Assembly (NCBI RefSeq): GCF_002291425.1
Contig: NZ_CP014136.1
Coordinates: 3,844,001-3,908,000, forward strand
DNA from: Gibbsiella quercinecans
GTDB taxonomy: Bacteria; Pseudomonadota; Gammaproteobacteria; Enterobacterales; Enterobacteriaceae
DNA: 64,000 bases
Direction of reading: 5' to 3'
The notes below the pieces were generated by a model. That model was not told the origin of the DNA, did no database searches, and saw only the letters and a program-made list of their open reading frames with translations. A program made the translations under genes and the position numbers. Positions 51,094-60,808 of the stretch are shown in pieces (position 1 is the first letter of the stretch; the number at the start of each line of letters is the position of its first letter).

Positions 51094-51889
51094 ACGCGCG
51101 CCATTAGCCCTGAAGATCGCCGCCTGGGGCGGCCTGGTCTTCTTACATTTTCCATTGGTGATTATTGCTATCTATGCTTTTAATACGGAGGACGCGGCGT
51201 TCAGCTTTCCGCCGCGCGGCTTCACCTTGCACTGGTTTAGCGTGGCCGCCGGCCGCCAGGACATTATGGATGCGGTGTGGCTTTCGGTGCAGATCGCCTG
51301 TCTGGCGACGATGATCGCATTGATCCTCGGCACGCTGGCCGCCGCCGCGCTGTATCGCCGCGACTTTTTCGGCAAGGAAAGTATCTCACTGCTGCTGCTG
51401 TTGCCGATCGCGCTGCCGGGGATCGTTACCGGTATCGCGCTGTTGGCGGCGTTTAAGGCGTTGGATATTGAACCGGGGATGATGACCATCGTTATCGGCC
51501 ACGCCACGTTCTGTGTGGTGATTGTGTTTAACAACGTTATAGCGCGCTTTCGGCGCACGTCGTACAGCCTAATTGAGGCTTCGATGGATCTTGGCGCCGA
51601 TGGCTGGCAAACCTTCCGCCATGTGATCCTGCCGAACCTCGGTTCGGCGCTGTTGGCGGGCGGGATGCTGGCTTTTGCGCTGTCGTTTGATGAAATCATC
51701 GTCACCACCTTTACCGCCGGGCACGAACGCACGCTGCCGCTGTGGCTGCTCAATCAGTTGAGCCGGCCGCGTGACGTGCCGATCACCAACGTGGTGGCGC
51801 TAGCGGTAATGGTGATGACCATGATCCCGATTTTGGGTGCCTATTACCTCACCAAAGGTGGGGAAGGCGTTGCCGGCAGCGGCAAATAG
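51083..51889 (+). CDS. ydcV: Polyamine ABC transporter permease 2 (YdcV type)
   Basis: A 268-aa inner-membrane permease closely resembling E. coli YdcV from its start ([17 protein letters not shown]) through the EAA loop [20 protein letters not shown]. About six membrane segments. It overlaps ydcU and is followed 77 nt later by the patD-like gene. Confidence 0.91.
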   Translation: MHSERAPLALKIAAWGGLVFLHFPLVIIAIYAFNTEDAAFSFPPRGFTLHWFSVAAGRQDIMDAVWLSVQIACLATMIALILGTLAAAALYRRDFFGKESISLLLLLPIALPGIVTGIALLAAFKALDIEPGMMTIVIGHATFCVVIVFNNVIARFRRTSYSLIEASMDLGADGWQTFRHVILPNLGSALLAGGMLAFALSFDEIIVTTFTAGHERTLPLWLLNQLSRPRDVPITNVVALAVMVMTMIPILGAYYLTKGGEGVAGSGK

Positions 51890-51966
51890 CTCTGCGCCAC
51901 TGCTTTTATATGCTGATGTCTGCAAACTTGTAGAACCAGGGTTAATGAACACAAAAGGATACCCCT

Positions 51967-53391
51967 ATGCAAAGTCAACTGCTGATTAACGGCCAACTGG
52001 TGACCGGCCAGGGCGAAAAACTGCCGGTGTATAATCCGGCGACGGGTGAGGTGATTGCGCAGATTGCACAGGCGAGCGCCGAGCAGGTCGATCAGGCGGT
52101 ACAGGCCGCCGATACGGCCTTCGCGACCTGGGGCCAGACCACGCCGAAAGAGCGCTCCGAACACCTGCTGAAGCTGGCCGATTTGATAGAACAAAACGCG
52201 GAAACTTTTGCCCGGCTTGAATCGCAGGACTGTGGCAAGCCTTACCATGCGGTGCTTAATGACGAACTGCCGGCGGTGGTGGACGTGTTCCGCTTCTTTG
52301 CCGGCGCCAGCCGCTGCCTTGGCGGGTTGGCCGCCGGTGAATACCTGGCGGACCACACTTCAATGATCCGCCGCGATCCGCTTGGCGTGGTGGCGTCGAT
52401 CGCGCCGTGGAACTATCCGCTGATGATGGTGGCCTGGAAATTGGCGCCGGCGTTGGCGGCGGGCAACTGCGTGGTGCTGAAACCCGCCGAGCAGACGCCG
52501 CTGACCGCTTTCAAACTGGCCGAACTGGCCGCCGGGCTATTCCCGGCCGGCGTACTGAATGTGCTGTTCGGCGCAGGTGCCAGCGTGGGCGATGCCCTGA
52601 CTGGGCATGCCAAAGTGCGCATGGTTTCGCTCACCGGCTCGATCGCGACCGGTTCGCACATTATCGCCCATACGTCCCAGGGGGTGAAACGCACCCATAT
52701 GGAACTGGGCGGCAAGGCACCGGTGCTGGTGTTTGACGACGCCGATTTGGCCGCGGTGGTTGAAGGCATCCGCACCTTCGGTTACTACAATGCCGGGCAA
52801 GACTGCACCGCCGCCTGCCGTATCTACGCTCAGAAAGGCATCTATCCTGAGCTGGTGAAGGCGTTGGGCGAAGCGGTCGCCAGCCTGAAAATCGGCTCGC
52901 CGGACGACAGCAGCACCGAGCTTGGGCCATTGATTACCCAACAGCACCTGGAGCGGGTGACCGGCTTTGTCGAGCGCGCCAAGGCGCTGCCGCACATTCA
53001 GGTGGTCACCGGCGGTGAGAAGGTGGATGGGCCGGGGTACTATTTCCAGCCGACGCTGCTGGCCGGCGCGCGCCAGGAAGATGAAATTGTGCAGCGTGAG
53101 GTATTTGGGCCGGTAGTGACCATTACGCCATTCGAGGATGAAGCACAGGCGCTGGCCTGGGCCAATGCGTCTGACTATGGCCTGGCGTCTTCGGTATGGA
53201 CGCAGGACGTTGGCCGCGCGCACCGCCTGAGCGCCCGCTTGCAGTATGGTTGCACCTGGGTGAATACGCACTTCATGTTGGTGAGTGAAATGCCGCACGG
53301 TGGGCAGAAGCTGTCGGGGTACGGCAAGGATATGTCGATGTATGGGCTGGAAGATTACACCGTTGTTCGGCATGTGATGTTTAAGCACTAA
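51967..53391 (+). CDS. patD: Gamma-aminobutyraldehyde dehydrogenase
   Basis: A 474-aa (E. coli PatD 474) NAD-dependent enzyme that converts 4-aminobutyraldehyde to GABA. The catalytic Cys is in [15 protein letters not shown] and Glu in HMELGGKAP. It ends the ydcSTUV-patD operon, the same order as in E. coli. It should act on the product of putrescine transamination and of spermidine dehydrogenase encoded just downstream. Confidence 0.93.
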   Translation: MQSQLLINGQLVTGQGEKLPVYNPATGEVIAQIAQASAEQVDQAVQAADTAFATWGQTTPKERSEHLLKLADLIEQNAETFARLESQDCGKPYHAVLNDELPAVVDVFRFFAGASRCLGGLAAGEYLADHTSMIRRDPLGVVASIAPWNYPLMMVAWKLAPALAAGNCVVLKPAEQTPLTAFKLAELAAGLFPAGVLNVLFGAGASVGDALTGHAKVRMVSLTGSIATGSHIIAHTSQGVKRTHMELGGKAPVLVFDDADLAAVVEGIRTFGYYNAGQDCTAACRIYAQKGIYPELVKALGEAVASLKIGSPDDSSTELGPLITQQHLERVTGFVERAKALPHIQVVTGGEKVDGPGYYFQPTLLAGARQEDEIVQREVFGPVVTITPFEDEAQALAWANASDYGLASSVWTQDVGRAHRLSARLQYGCTWVNTHFMLVSEMPHGGQKLSGYGKDMSMYGLEDYTVVRHVMFKH

Positions 53392-53425
53392 CGCGCGTTA
53401 TCAGGCTGCTTTTGTCGGTTTTAAT

Positions 53426-53506
53426 ACAACCTAACTCTTGGTGTTGACGCAATCAAAGACAATATCGTTGGTGAGTGGAGCACGGGTGTGGAAGCCATTG
53501 AAGGCG
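53426..53506. repeat. 81-bp direct repeat, copy 1
   Basis: Pairs without gaps with 54079-54159; I count 70 of 81 bases identical. It is followed by a block of about 197 bp that interrupts it relative to copy 2; the matching continuation resumes at 53704 (GCGACAAAAA). Confidence 0.75.
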
Positions 53507-53703
53507 CCGAACGGCGGAACGTAGCATAGGCGAAACCGCCAGGACGGCGGTTTCAGGCGAGACAGGCAGGGACGCCTGTCGTAGCCGGCCGTTGATGCGC
53601 AGTGACACAGTGAGGGTAGCCGCGTAGCGGCCGCCTGATATGGCGAAGGCGCGGGTCGTAAGGGGCCGCGCCCACGGCCCCTTACTCGGGCGCGGGCTGC
53701 GGT
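53507..53703. mobile_element. Hairpin-rich insertion in repeat copy 1
   Basis: GC-rich block of 197 bp that separates the two parts of repeat copy 1. Perfect stems lie at 53532-53554 (9 bp), 53561-53580 (GACAGGC/GCCTGTC) and 53658-53685 (11 bp, GTAAGGGGCCG). It has no coding capacity of its own. A related inverted copy of the middle hairpin lies at 53948-53980. It looks like a non-autonomous REP/MITE-like element. Confidence 0.5.
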
Positions 53704-53947
53704 GCGACAAAAAGCCACGATATTATGGCGACCGAAACCCTCCCCGAACCTAACAAAGAACGTTGCTGGAACAGACTCTGTAACCACCGATGTAAATGGA
53801 ATTGCCTTAATCGTATCGAATTTCTTTGCGGCAATAGTGGCAGGCAATTGTCAGGGCCGAAGGCCCGGCCCCGACACCCCGGCCTGCGCTTAACATGGCC
53901 TGCCCGCTGCGCGGGTACCCTCGCGGCGTTACCGTCGCCGGACGGGT

Positions 53948-53980
53948 CGGCTACGACAAACCTCCCTGTTTGTCTCGCCT
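53948..53980 (-). repeat. Inverted copy of the 53555-53587 hairpin with covarying stem
   Basis: On the minus strand AGGCGA, then GACAAAC-AGGGAG-GTTTGTC, then GTAGCCG. At 53555-53587 on the plus strand it is AGGCGA, GACAGGC-AGGGAC-GCCTGTC, GTAGCCG. Two stem pairs change G-C to A-T on both arms; the flanks are unchanged. Confidence 0.65.
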
Positions 53981-54078
53981 CAACCGGCCGGCCGTGGCCG
54001 ATTGCCCCTGGCAACGGTGCCTTGCTCGGCAGCCCAAGATGCGCGCGGAGGGTCAAAACCAGAATCTATCGCCACCGG

Positions 54079-54159
54079 GCAACCTAACCTTCGGTTTTGA
54101 CACAATTAAAGACAATATTATTGGTGAGTGGAGCACGGGGGTTGAAGCCATTGAAGGCG
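54079..54159. repeat. 81-bp direct repeat, copy 2 (uninterrupted)
   Basis: Here the sequence runs straight on through GCGACAAAAAACGACCG to GCGACCGAAACCCTC and AAAGAACGTTGC, motifs that are also found after the insertion in copy 1 (53704-53766). On the minus strand both copies keep an open frame with a shared closing TAG (53431-53433; 54084-54086), so they may be remains of a small gene family. Confidence 0.7.
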
Positions 54160-54452
54160 ACAAAAAACGACCGAGTTATAGCGACCGAAACCCTCTCGGT
54201 CAGGGCAAAGAACGTTGCCGAAACAATACCCTGCCACCGCAGGCATAAAAAACGCCCCCTCCGGTCGACTAATAACCATCTATACTACAAGGATATTTAT
54301 TTTGTTGCGTCTGCACTGACACCAAGCCTGCTTCTGCCTGATCCCCCACAGCATTGCATCTTGCTATCAGTTTGCATATCTGCACAATGACGCGCTTTTC
54401 AGGCGGCCAGAGACGCCGGCCTGATAATAATAAAAAAGCATAGGAAGCCAAT

Positions 54453-56363
54453 ATGAGTATAACTCGTCGTGATTTTCTCAATGGGGTAGCGATAACCATC
54501 GCCGCTGGGCTAACGCCGATGCAGGCGTTGCGCGCTGCGCCGCAAACTGCCCAGAAAACGCTGTACTACCCGCCGGCATTAACCGGTTTGCGTGGCAACC
54601 ACCCCGGATCGTTCGAACATGCGCACCAGCTTGGCCGCGATGGCCGGCAGTTTGATTTCAGCGCGGTGCCGGTAACCGAAGAATTTGATTTAGTGGTGGT
54701 GGGGGCCGGGATCAGCGGTCTGGCTGCCGCTTGTTTCTGGCAACAGATGAAAGGCACGCAGCAGCGCATCCTGATCATTGACAACCATGATGACTTTGGC
54801 GGCCACGCCAAGCGCAACGAATTCGGCAGCGGCCAGAATAGGATACTGGGTTACGGCGGCAGCGAATCGCTTCAGTCACCCCGTTCTAACTTTAGCCCGG
54901 TGGCCATCGGGTTGTTGAAAACGCTCGGCGTCAGCATCGATGGGCTGGAAAACGCCTTCGACAAAACCTTTTACCCCGATCTGAATCTGAGCCGCGGCGT
55001 TTATTTCGATCGTAAAAACTTTGGCGTGGATAAAGTGGTCAGCGGCGATCCGGGCCGCATGGTGGCGGATGACATCCCGCGCGATCGGCTCAACGGCCGT
55101 TCTTATCAGGCGTTTATCGGTGATTTTCCGCTGCCGGAAAGCGATCGTCAGGCCCTGATTGCGCTGCACACGGTGGAGAAAGACTATCTGCCGGGGCTAA
55201 GCGTAGACGAAAAGGTGAAGTGGCTGGATAGCCACAGCTATGAACAGTTCCTGCGTGAAAAGGTAGGGCTGAGCGAAATGGCGATACGCTATTTCCAGCA
55301 GACGACCAGCGATTTTCAGGCGGTGGGCATTGATGCCACCTCCTGCAGCGATGCGCGGATTTGCGATTTGCCTGGGTTAGACGGCATGAACCTGCCGCCG
55401 TTGGATGCCGAATCACAGGCGGATTTGGACGATCCTTACGTGTTTCACTTTCCGGACGGCAACGCAACGCTGGCACGCCTGATGGTGCGCCATCTGATCC
55501 CGGCCGTGGCGCCTGCCGGCAAAGATATGAACGATATCGTGTTGGCCCGGTTTGATTATGCCCAGCTCGATCGCCCCGAATCGCCGGTGAAGCTTCGCTT
55601 GAACAGCACCGGCTTGCATGCGGCCAACGTGGGCGATCGGGTGGAAGTCACCTATATGACCGGTGAGAAAATGACCAAAGTGCGCGCCGGGCAGGTAGTG
55701 ATGGCCGGCTACAACATGATGATCCCTTACCTGGTGCCGGAGATGCCGCTGGCGCAACAGGAAGCGCTGAAGCAAAACGTGAAGGCGCCGCTGGTGTACA
55801 GCAAAGTGGTGATCCGCAATTGGCGGCCATTCCTCAAGCTTGGCGTACACGAAGTGTATTCGCCCACCGCGCCGTATTGCCGCGTGAAGCTGGATTACCC
55901 GGTGAGCATGGGCGGCTACGCCCACCCGGACGATCCCGACAACCCAATCGGCCTGCATATGGTGTATGTGCCGGTATTGCCGGGCAGCGGCCTGAGCCCG
56001 CGCGAACAGTCGCGCAAAGGGCGCGCGTTGCTGCTGGGCACGCCGTTTGAGGTGCATGAAAACATGATCCGGGAACAGTTGCAGGGCATGCTGGGTGCCG
56101 CTGGCTTTGATCACCAGCGTGATATTCAGGCGATCACCGTCAACCGCTGGTCCCACGGCTATTCCTATTTTCTCAACGGCCTGTTCGATGATGAAGACGA
56201 AGCGCAGCAGATTATCGCCATTGCCCGCCGGCCGATCGGCAAAATCGCGATTGCCAACTCCGATGCGGACTGGAGCCCATATGCCAATTCGGCGATCGAT
56301 CAGGCATGGCGTGCGGTGAATGAATTGGCTTACGGCAAGATTGCCGCCAGGGAAGGGGTATAA
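54453..56363 (+). CDS. spdH: Spermidine dehydrogenase (Tat-exported flavohemoprotein)
   Basis: A 636-aa FAD-dependent oxidoreductase. The twin-arginine signal ITRRDFLNGVAITIAAG leads to the periplasm, with cleavage near residue 28. The Rossmann motif VVVGAGISGLAAACF and IDNHDDFGGHAKRN bind FAD. It resembles SpdH of Pseudomonas and the enzyme purified from Serratia marcescens, which contains FAD and heme and yields 1,3-diaminopropane plus 4-aminobutyraldehyde. The triheme cytochrome gene starts 2 nt after its stop, an obvious electron acceptor. Assignment is from family recall; other amines are possible. Confidence 0.78.
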   Translation: MSITRRDFLNGVAITIAAGLTPMQALRAAPQTAQKTLYYPPALTGLRGNHPGSFEHAHQLGRDGRQFDFSAVPVTEEFDLVVVGAGISGLAAACFWQQMKGTQQRILIIDNHDDFGGHAKRNEFGSGQNRILGYGGSESLQSPRSNFSPVAIGLLKTLGVSIDGLENAFDKTFYPDLNLSRGVYFDRKNFGVDKVVSGDPGRMVADDIPRDRLNGRSYQAFIGDFPLPESDRQALIALHTVEKDYLPGLSVDEKVKWLDSHSYEQFLREKVGLSEMAIRYFQQTTSDFQAVGIDATSCSDARICDLPGLDGMNLPPLDAESQADLDDPYVFHFPDGNATLARLMVRHLIPAVAPAGKDMNDIVLARFDYAQLDRPESPVKLRLNSTGLHAANVGDRVEVTYMTGEKMTKVRAGQVVMAGYNMMIPYLVPEMPLAQQEALKQNVKAPLVYSKVVIRNWRPFLKLGVHEVYSPTAPYCRVKLDYPVSMGGYAHPDDPDNPIGLHMVYVPVLPGSGLSPREQSRKGRALLLGTPFEVHENMIREQLQGMLGAAGFDHQRDIQAITVNRWSHGYSYFLNGLFDDEDEAQQIIAIARRPIGKIAIANSDADWSPYANSAIDQAWRAVNELAYGKIAAREGV

Positions 56364-56365
56364 CG

Positions 56366-57538
56366 ATGCGTAAATGTTATCTTGGCCTGCTGTTGGCCTT
56401 GGCCGGCACCGTTAACGCCATGCCTGCCGGTGAATACGTGGCGAAAGCGGGCGACTGCACCGCCTGCCACACCAGCGAGAATGGCGCACCGCTTGCCGGC
56501 GGCCGGCGTTTTTCTACGCCGATCGGCGATATCTATGCCACCAATATTACCCCGGACAAGCAGCACGGCATTGGCGCCTATTCGTTTGAGGATTTCGACC
56601 GTGCGATGCGCCAGGGGATCGCCAAAGACGGGCATCACCTCTACCCGGCGATGCCGTATACCGCCTATGCCAGGATGAGCGCCGCAGACATGCATGCGCT
56701 CTACGACTACCTGATGCATGATGTGGATCCCAACCCCACCGCCAACCGCCGCAGCGACATCCCCTGGCCGCTGTCGATGCGTTGGCCGCTGGCCGCTTGG
56801 AACCTTTTGTTCCACGATGACACGCCTTACCAGCCGGATGCCCGGCAGAGCGCTGAATGGAACCGCGGGGCTTATCTGGTACAAGGGCTTGGCCACTGCG
56901 GCAGTTGCCATACGCCGCGCGGTTTGGCGATGCAGGAAAAGGCGCTGGATAACGCCTCGCCGCTGTATTTGAGCGGGGCGGAGCTGGATGGCTGGTATGC
57001 AACCGGGCTGCGTGGCCTGGAGCCGGGCGCCGTGGCGGCATTGTTGAAAACCGGCCGCAGCCGGCATGCGGCGGTAGCCGGCCCAATGGCCGAGGTGGTC
57101 ACGCACAGTACCCAGTACCTGAACGATGCGGATCTGCAGAGTATCGGGCTGTATTTGCATAGCCTGGCATCGGCGGTGCCGGCGGTTCAATCGGCGGGCG
57201 CCGCAGACGGCTCATCCGGCAAACAGACCTACGCCATGTACTGTTCTACCTGCCACGGCAATCAGGGCGAGGGCAGCGACAACGCCATTCCCGCCCTGGC
57301 GGGTAACCCCAGCGTAACGGCAAGTAACCCACTGACGGCCCTGCGCGTGGTGTTGGAAGGGGCGCAGACGCCCATTACCGAACATGGGGCGGCGCTCAGC
57401 ATGCCCGGTTATGCCTGGGCGCTGGACGATCGTCAGGTGGCTGATTTGATGAACTATCTGCGCGGCAGTTGGGGCAACCAGGCGGCGCCGGTCACCGCCG
57501 GGCAGGTGAAGGAGACGCGCAAACTGGCCGGGCAGTAA
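56366..57538 (+). CDS. Triheme c-type cytochrome, partner of the dehydrogenase
   Basis: A 390-aa exported cytochrome with three heme motifs: CTACH (about residue 33), CGSCH (about 180) and CSTCH (about 294). A signal peptide ends near residue 18 (NAMPA). The three-domain layout is that of the cytochrome subunits of alcohol and gluconate dehydrogenases, which pass electrons to ubiquinone or oxidases. Two nt separate it from the dehydrogenase gene, so the pair is one operon. Confidence 0.9.
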   Translation: MRKCYLGLLLALAGTVNAMPAGEYVAKAGDCTACHTSENGAPLAGGRRFSTPIGDIYATNITPDKQHGIGAYSFEDFDRAMRQGIAKDGHHLYPAMPYTAYARMSAADMHALYDYLMHDVDPNPTANRRSDIPWPLSMRWPLAAWNLLFHDDTPYQPDARQSAEWNRGAYLVQGLGHCGSCHTPRGLAMQEKALDNASPLYLSGAELDGWYATGLRGLEPGAVAALLKTGRSRHAAVAGPMAEVVTHSTQYLNDADLQSIGLYLHSLASAVPAVQSAGAADGSSGKQTYAMYCSTCHGNQGEGSDNAIPALAGNPSVTASNPLTALRVVLEGAQTPITEHGAALSMPGYAWALDDRQVADLMNYLRGSWGNQAAPVTAGQVKETRKLAGQ

Positions 57539-57549
57539 GCGCCTGTAAA

Positions 57550-57584
57550 CACGAGCCACTTCCACCATAGGGAAGCGGCTCGTG
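57550..57584. terminator. Terminator between the cytochrome gene and hmpA
   Basis: CACGAGCCACTTCC (57550-57563) pairs with GGAAGCGGCTCGTG (57571-57584) with one mismatch. The genes are convergent. Confidence 0.75.
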
Positions 57585-57588
57585 GGAA

Positions 57589-58779
57589 TTACAGGATCTT
57601 ATGCGGGCCAAAGCATTCGTAATGAAGGCGTTCCGCCGCCACTCCCTGCTCCAGCAATTGTTGCGCGATAAACTGCATAAATGCCACTGGCCCGCAGAAG
57701 TAGAATTGCATCTGCGGATCGGCCAGCGCGCTGCCTAATTGATCGAACGCCATCAACCCGCGGTGTTGGTAATCTTGGCCAGCGACATCGTTCGCCCCCG
57801 GTTCACGGTACCAAACGTGGCGGCTCAGGTTTGGCATCTGGCCGGCAATCGCCGCCACTTCATCGGCAAAGGCGTGCACCGCGCCATTTTCTGCCGCATG
57901 TAGCCAATACACCGGCGCCGTGTGCCGTTGGTTATGCAATGTATGGAGCATGCTGAGCATCGGGGTTTGGCCAACGCCGGCCGAAATCAGCGCAATCGGT
58001 GTGCCGGGCTGCTCATCAAGGAAAAAATCACCGTGCGGCGCGGCCAGTTCGATCACATCGCCTGGTTGGCTATGCTGGTGCAGAAAACCAGAGACAGCGC
58101 CGTGATCTTCGCGCTTTACCGCGATGCGATAATACTCGCCGTTAGGGGCGGTGGTCAGTGAATACTGGCGGATCTCCTGTTGCGGCAGGCTAGGGTGGCG
58201 CAGGTAAACCGCCAGATATTGCCCCGGTTGGTAGTCTGCCACGCGGCGGCCGTCAACCGGCGCCAGCGTCAGGCTGCAGATCGCTTCGCTCTGCATCTGC
58301 TTGCTGACAATACGGAACGGCCGCAGGCCGCGCCAGCCGCCGTTGGCCCCGGCGCTTTCATCATAGATTTGTTCTTCGCGCTGGATAAAAACGTTGGCCA
58401 GCACGCCATATGCTTTACCCCAGGCATCCAATACCTGGTCGCCGGGGCTGAACATTTCATCCAGCGTCGCCAGCAGGTGTTGGCCGACAATCTGATATTG
58501 CTCCGGCTGAATATTGAAGCTGGCGTGCTTCTGGGCGATGCGCTCCACCGCCGGCAGCAACGCCGCCAGGTTTTCCAGGTTGCTGGCATAGGCGCAGATG
58601 GCATCGAACAACGCCTGGCGCTGATCGCCGTTGCGCTGGTTGCTCATGTTGAAAATGTCTTTCAACTCGGGGTTATGGCTGAACATACGATCGTAGAAAT
58701 GAGCGGTTAGCTTCGGCCCGGTTGCAGCCAGCAGGGGAATAGTGGATTGAACGGTGGCGATGGTTTGGCTATCTAGCAT
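57589..58779 (-). CDS. hmpA: Flavohemoglobin (nitric oxide dioxygenase)
   Basis: A 396-aa NO-detoxifying enzyme (E. coli 396). An N-terminal globin domain (residues 1-140, with proximal His85 in the [12 protein letters not shown] segment) is followed by an FAD-binding domain (RQYSLTTAP) and an NAD-binding domain ending GPVAFMQF and ECFGPHKIL. It is divergent from glyA with an NsrR-like operator in between. Confidence 0.96.
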   Translation of the reverse strand: MLDSQTIATVQSTIPLLAATGPKLTAHFYDRMFSHNPELKDIFNMSNQRNGDQRQALFDAICAYASNLENLAALLPAVERIAQKHASFNIQPEQYQIVGQHLLATLDEMFSPGDQVLDAWGKAYGVLANVFIQREEQIYDESAGANGGWRGLRPFRIVSKQMQSEAICSLTLAPVDGRRVADYQPGQYLAVYLRHPSLPQQEIRQYSLTTAPNGEYYRIAVKREDHGAVSGFLHQHSQPGDVIELAAPHGDFFLDEQPGTPIALISAGVGQTPMLSMLHTLHNQRHTAPVYWLHAAENGAVHAFADEVAAIAGQMPNLSRHVWYREPGANDVAGQDYQHRGLMAFDQLGSALADPQMQFYFCGPVAFMQFIAQQLLEQGVAAERLHYECFGPHKIL

Positions 58780-58946
58780 GGTGACGCTCCTTAAGGGATA
58801 TACCTTTCATTCTTTCTGGCCGCAGCTACGTTGGCTCTGTTACCCGTCCTAAGGGGCCAGCGTTAACGCAAACGCAGTTTAAAACGCGTTGGCAGGTTGT
58901 TTTGCGGCTCGAATGTATTGGGTAGAGTTCCTGGGGTGAGTTAAAT

Positions 58947-58967
58947 GTTGCATTTTAAATGCATCTT
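58947..58967 (-). promoter_or_regulatory. NsrR-like operator of hmpA
   Basis: On the minus strand it reads AAGATGCATTTAAAATGCAA, close to the NsrR consensus AAGATGYATTTNAAATRCATCTT. It lies about 170 bp before the hmpA start, farther than in E. coli. Confidence 0.75.
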
Positions 58968-59115
58968 ATTGGGTGCGACTACGTTTGTAAATACCCCCAG
59001 AATCGTTATGGCGGCGCCAGGGCATGCAGAACATGAAAAACACGCATTCACGATATGAGGAAAAGTCCGTTGCCTGGATGGCCAATTTGGCGGGTGAAAT
59101 CCTTGCCGGGCCTAA

Positions 59116-59131
59116 AGCCAATCGTTTGCGT
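59116..59131 (+). promoter_or_regulatory. PurR-like box of glyA
   Basis: AGCCAATCGTTTGCGT differs from the E. coli glyA PurR site (AGGTAATCGTTTGCGT) at two positions. PurR represses glyA, which supplies one-carbon units to purine synthesis. A second, weaker AACGCAAACGC is at 58865-58875. Confidence 0.75.
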
Positions 59132-59206
59132 AAAAACCTCTGTCAAGGCCTATCTTCAACGGGGGAAAACAGTTTACACTGTTAGCCAGAACCCAACCTG
59201 GGTAGG

Positions 59207-59334
59207 TATACCCTTCCTCTTTCTTGTTGCAGCGGTGTTGGCCCCGCGCCTTCATCCTCAGTCACCTGGGTGAAACCGGCGCCTGAGGATTGATGCGCGT
59301 GCCGGCAGGCAACAACGCAGAGTTTATGGGTATA
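59207..59334. repeat. Palindromic intergenic element, copy D (complete)
   Basis: Starts TATACCC and ends GGGTATA, 128 bp. Core stretches GTTGCAGCGGTGTTGGCC and GGCAACAACGC fit the ends of copies A and B. It lies in the glyA leader region, so it could affect glyA mRNA. Confidence 0.6.
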
Positions 59335-59381
59335 TTTTTGGTGATTTTTTTAGTTAGCTGATTGAAGTCAGGAGATGCCGG

Positions 59382-60635
59382 ATGTTAAAGCGTGAAATGA
59401 ACATTGCCGATTACGATGCCGAACTGTGGCGAGCAATGGAGCAGGAAGTGGTGCGTCAGGAAGAGCACATTGAGCTGATTGCTTCTGAAAACTACACCAG
59501 TCCGCGCGTTATGCAGGCACAGGGTTCCCAGTTGACCAACAAATACGCGGAAGGCTATCCAGGCAAGCGTTACTATGGCGGTTGCGAATACGTTGATATC
59601 GTTGAACAACTAGCGATCGATCGCGCAAAAGCGCTGTTCGGCGCAGATTATGCCAACGTTCAGCCGCACTCCGGCTCCCAGGCTAACTTTGCCGTCTATA
59701 CCGCGCTGCTGCAGCCGGGCGACACCATCCTGGGCATGAGCCTGGCGCACGGCGGCCATCTGACTCACGGTTCCCCGGTCAACCTGTCCGGTAAACTGTA
59801 CAACGTGATTTCTTACGGCATCGACGATAAAGGCCAGATTGACTATAACGAGCTGGCTGAACTGGCGAAAACCCATAAACCAAAAATGATCGTGGGTGGT
59901 TTCTCTGCCTATTCCGGCGTGGTTGACTGGGCAAAAATGCGTGAAATCGCTGACAGCATCGGCGCTTACCTGTTTGTGGACATGGCCCACGTGGCCGGCC
60001 TGGTGGCAGCAGACGTTTACCCTAACCCGGTTCCCCATGCCCACATCGTGACCACCACCACCCACAAAACCCTGGCTGGCCCACGCGGTGGCCTGATCCT
60101 GGCGAAGGGTGGCGATGAAGATCTGTACAAAAAACTGAACTCCGCCGTGTTCCCTGGCGGCCAGGGCGGCCCGCTGATGCACGTGATCGCCGGTAAAGCG
60201 GTGGCGCTGAAAGAAGCCATGGAGCCAGAGTTTAAAGTTTACCAGCAACAGGTTGCCAAAAACGCCAAGGCGATGGTTGAAGTGTTCCTGGAACGTGGTT
60301 ACAACGTCGTTTCCGGCGGGACGCATAACCACCTGTTCCTGCTGGATCTGGTTGATAAAAACCTGACCGGTAAAGAAGCCGATGCCGCACTGGGCCGCGC
60401 TAACATCACGGTGAACAAAAACAGTGTGCCAAACGATCCGAAAAGCCCGTTCGTCACCTCCGGCGTGCGTATCGGTACGCCTTCCGTAACGCGCCGCGGC
60501 TTTAAAGAAGCGGACGTGCGTGAACTGGCCGGTTGGATCTGCGACGTGCTGGACAACATCAATGATGAAGCCACGATCGAACGTACCAAGAAGAAAGTGC
60601 TGGAAATCTGTGCGCGCCTGCCGGTTTATGCCTAA
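59382..60635 (+). CDS. glyA: Serine hydroxymethyltransferase
   Basis: A 417-aa PLP enzyme (E. coli 417) that interconverts serine and glycine and loads tetrahydrofolate with one-carbon units. It begins [20 protein letters not shown]. The PLP lysine is in [31 protein letters not shown] and GGQGGPLMH are also intact. A PurR-like box lies about 250 bp upstream. Confidence 0.97.
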   Translation: MLKREMNIADYDAELWRAMEQEVVRQEEHIELIASENYTSPRVMQAQGSQLTNKYAEGYPGKRYYGGCEYVDIVEQLAIDRAKALFGADYANVQPHSGSQANFAVYTALLQPGDTILGMSLAHGGHLTHGSPVNLSGKLYNVISYGIDDKGQIDYNELAELAKTHKPKMIVGGFSAYSGVVDWAKMREIADSIGAYLFVDMAHVAGLVAADVYPNPVPHAHIVTTTTHKTLAGPRGGLILAKGGDEDLYKKLNSAVFPGGQGGPLMHVIAGKAVALKEAMEPEFKVYQQQVAKNAKAMVEVFLERGYNVVSGGTHNHLFLLDLVDKNLTGKEADAALGRANITVNKNSVPNDPKSPFVTSGVRIGTPSVTRRGFKEADVRELAGWICDVLDNINDEATIERTKKKVLEICARLPVYA

Positions 60636-60685
60636 ACATGGGCATCGCAGCGTCTGCTGACGCTGCGCAAAGACGGCGGTAAACG

Positions 60686-60722
60686 AACGGAGAATGCCTT
60701 TTGGCTATTCTCCGTTTTTTTA
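60686..60722 (+). terminator. Terminator of glyA
   Basis: AACGGAGAAT-GCC pairs with GGC-TATTCTCCGTT (one bulge), loop TTTT, then a T-run. Confidence 0.88.
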
Positions 60723-60808
60723 TGCCTGGGCCGCCGCCCGGCTGGCAACGTGAGCCTTGCGGGCAGGGGGGGCCTCTGTCAAAGTATTGCCCTTACACCG
60801 GAGGGTTC

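Noticed and set aside
54453-57538. Flavoenzyme plus triheme cytochrome as a gluconate or alcohol dehydrogenase
   Set aside because: The cytochrome fits that class, but the flavoenzyme lacks the usual GMC oxidoreductase features and has the spermidine-dehydrogenase-like start; the polyamine neighbours favour the amine assignment, which remains unproven.
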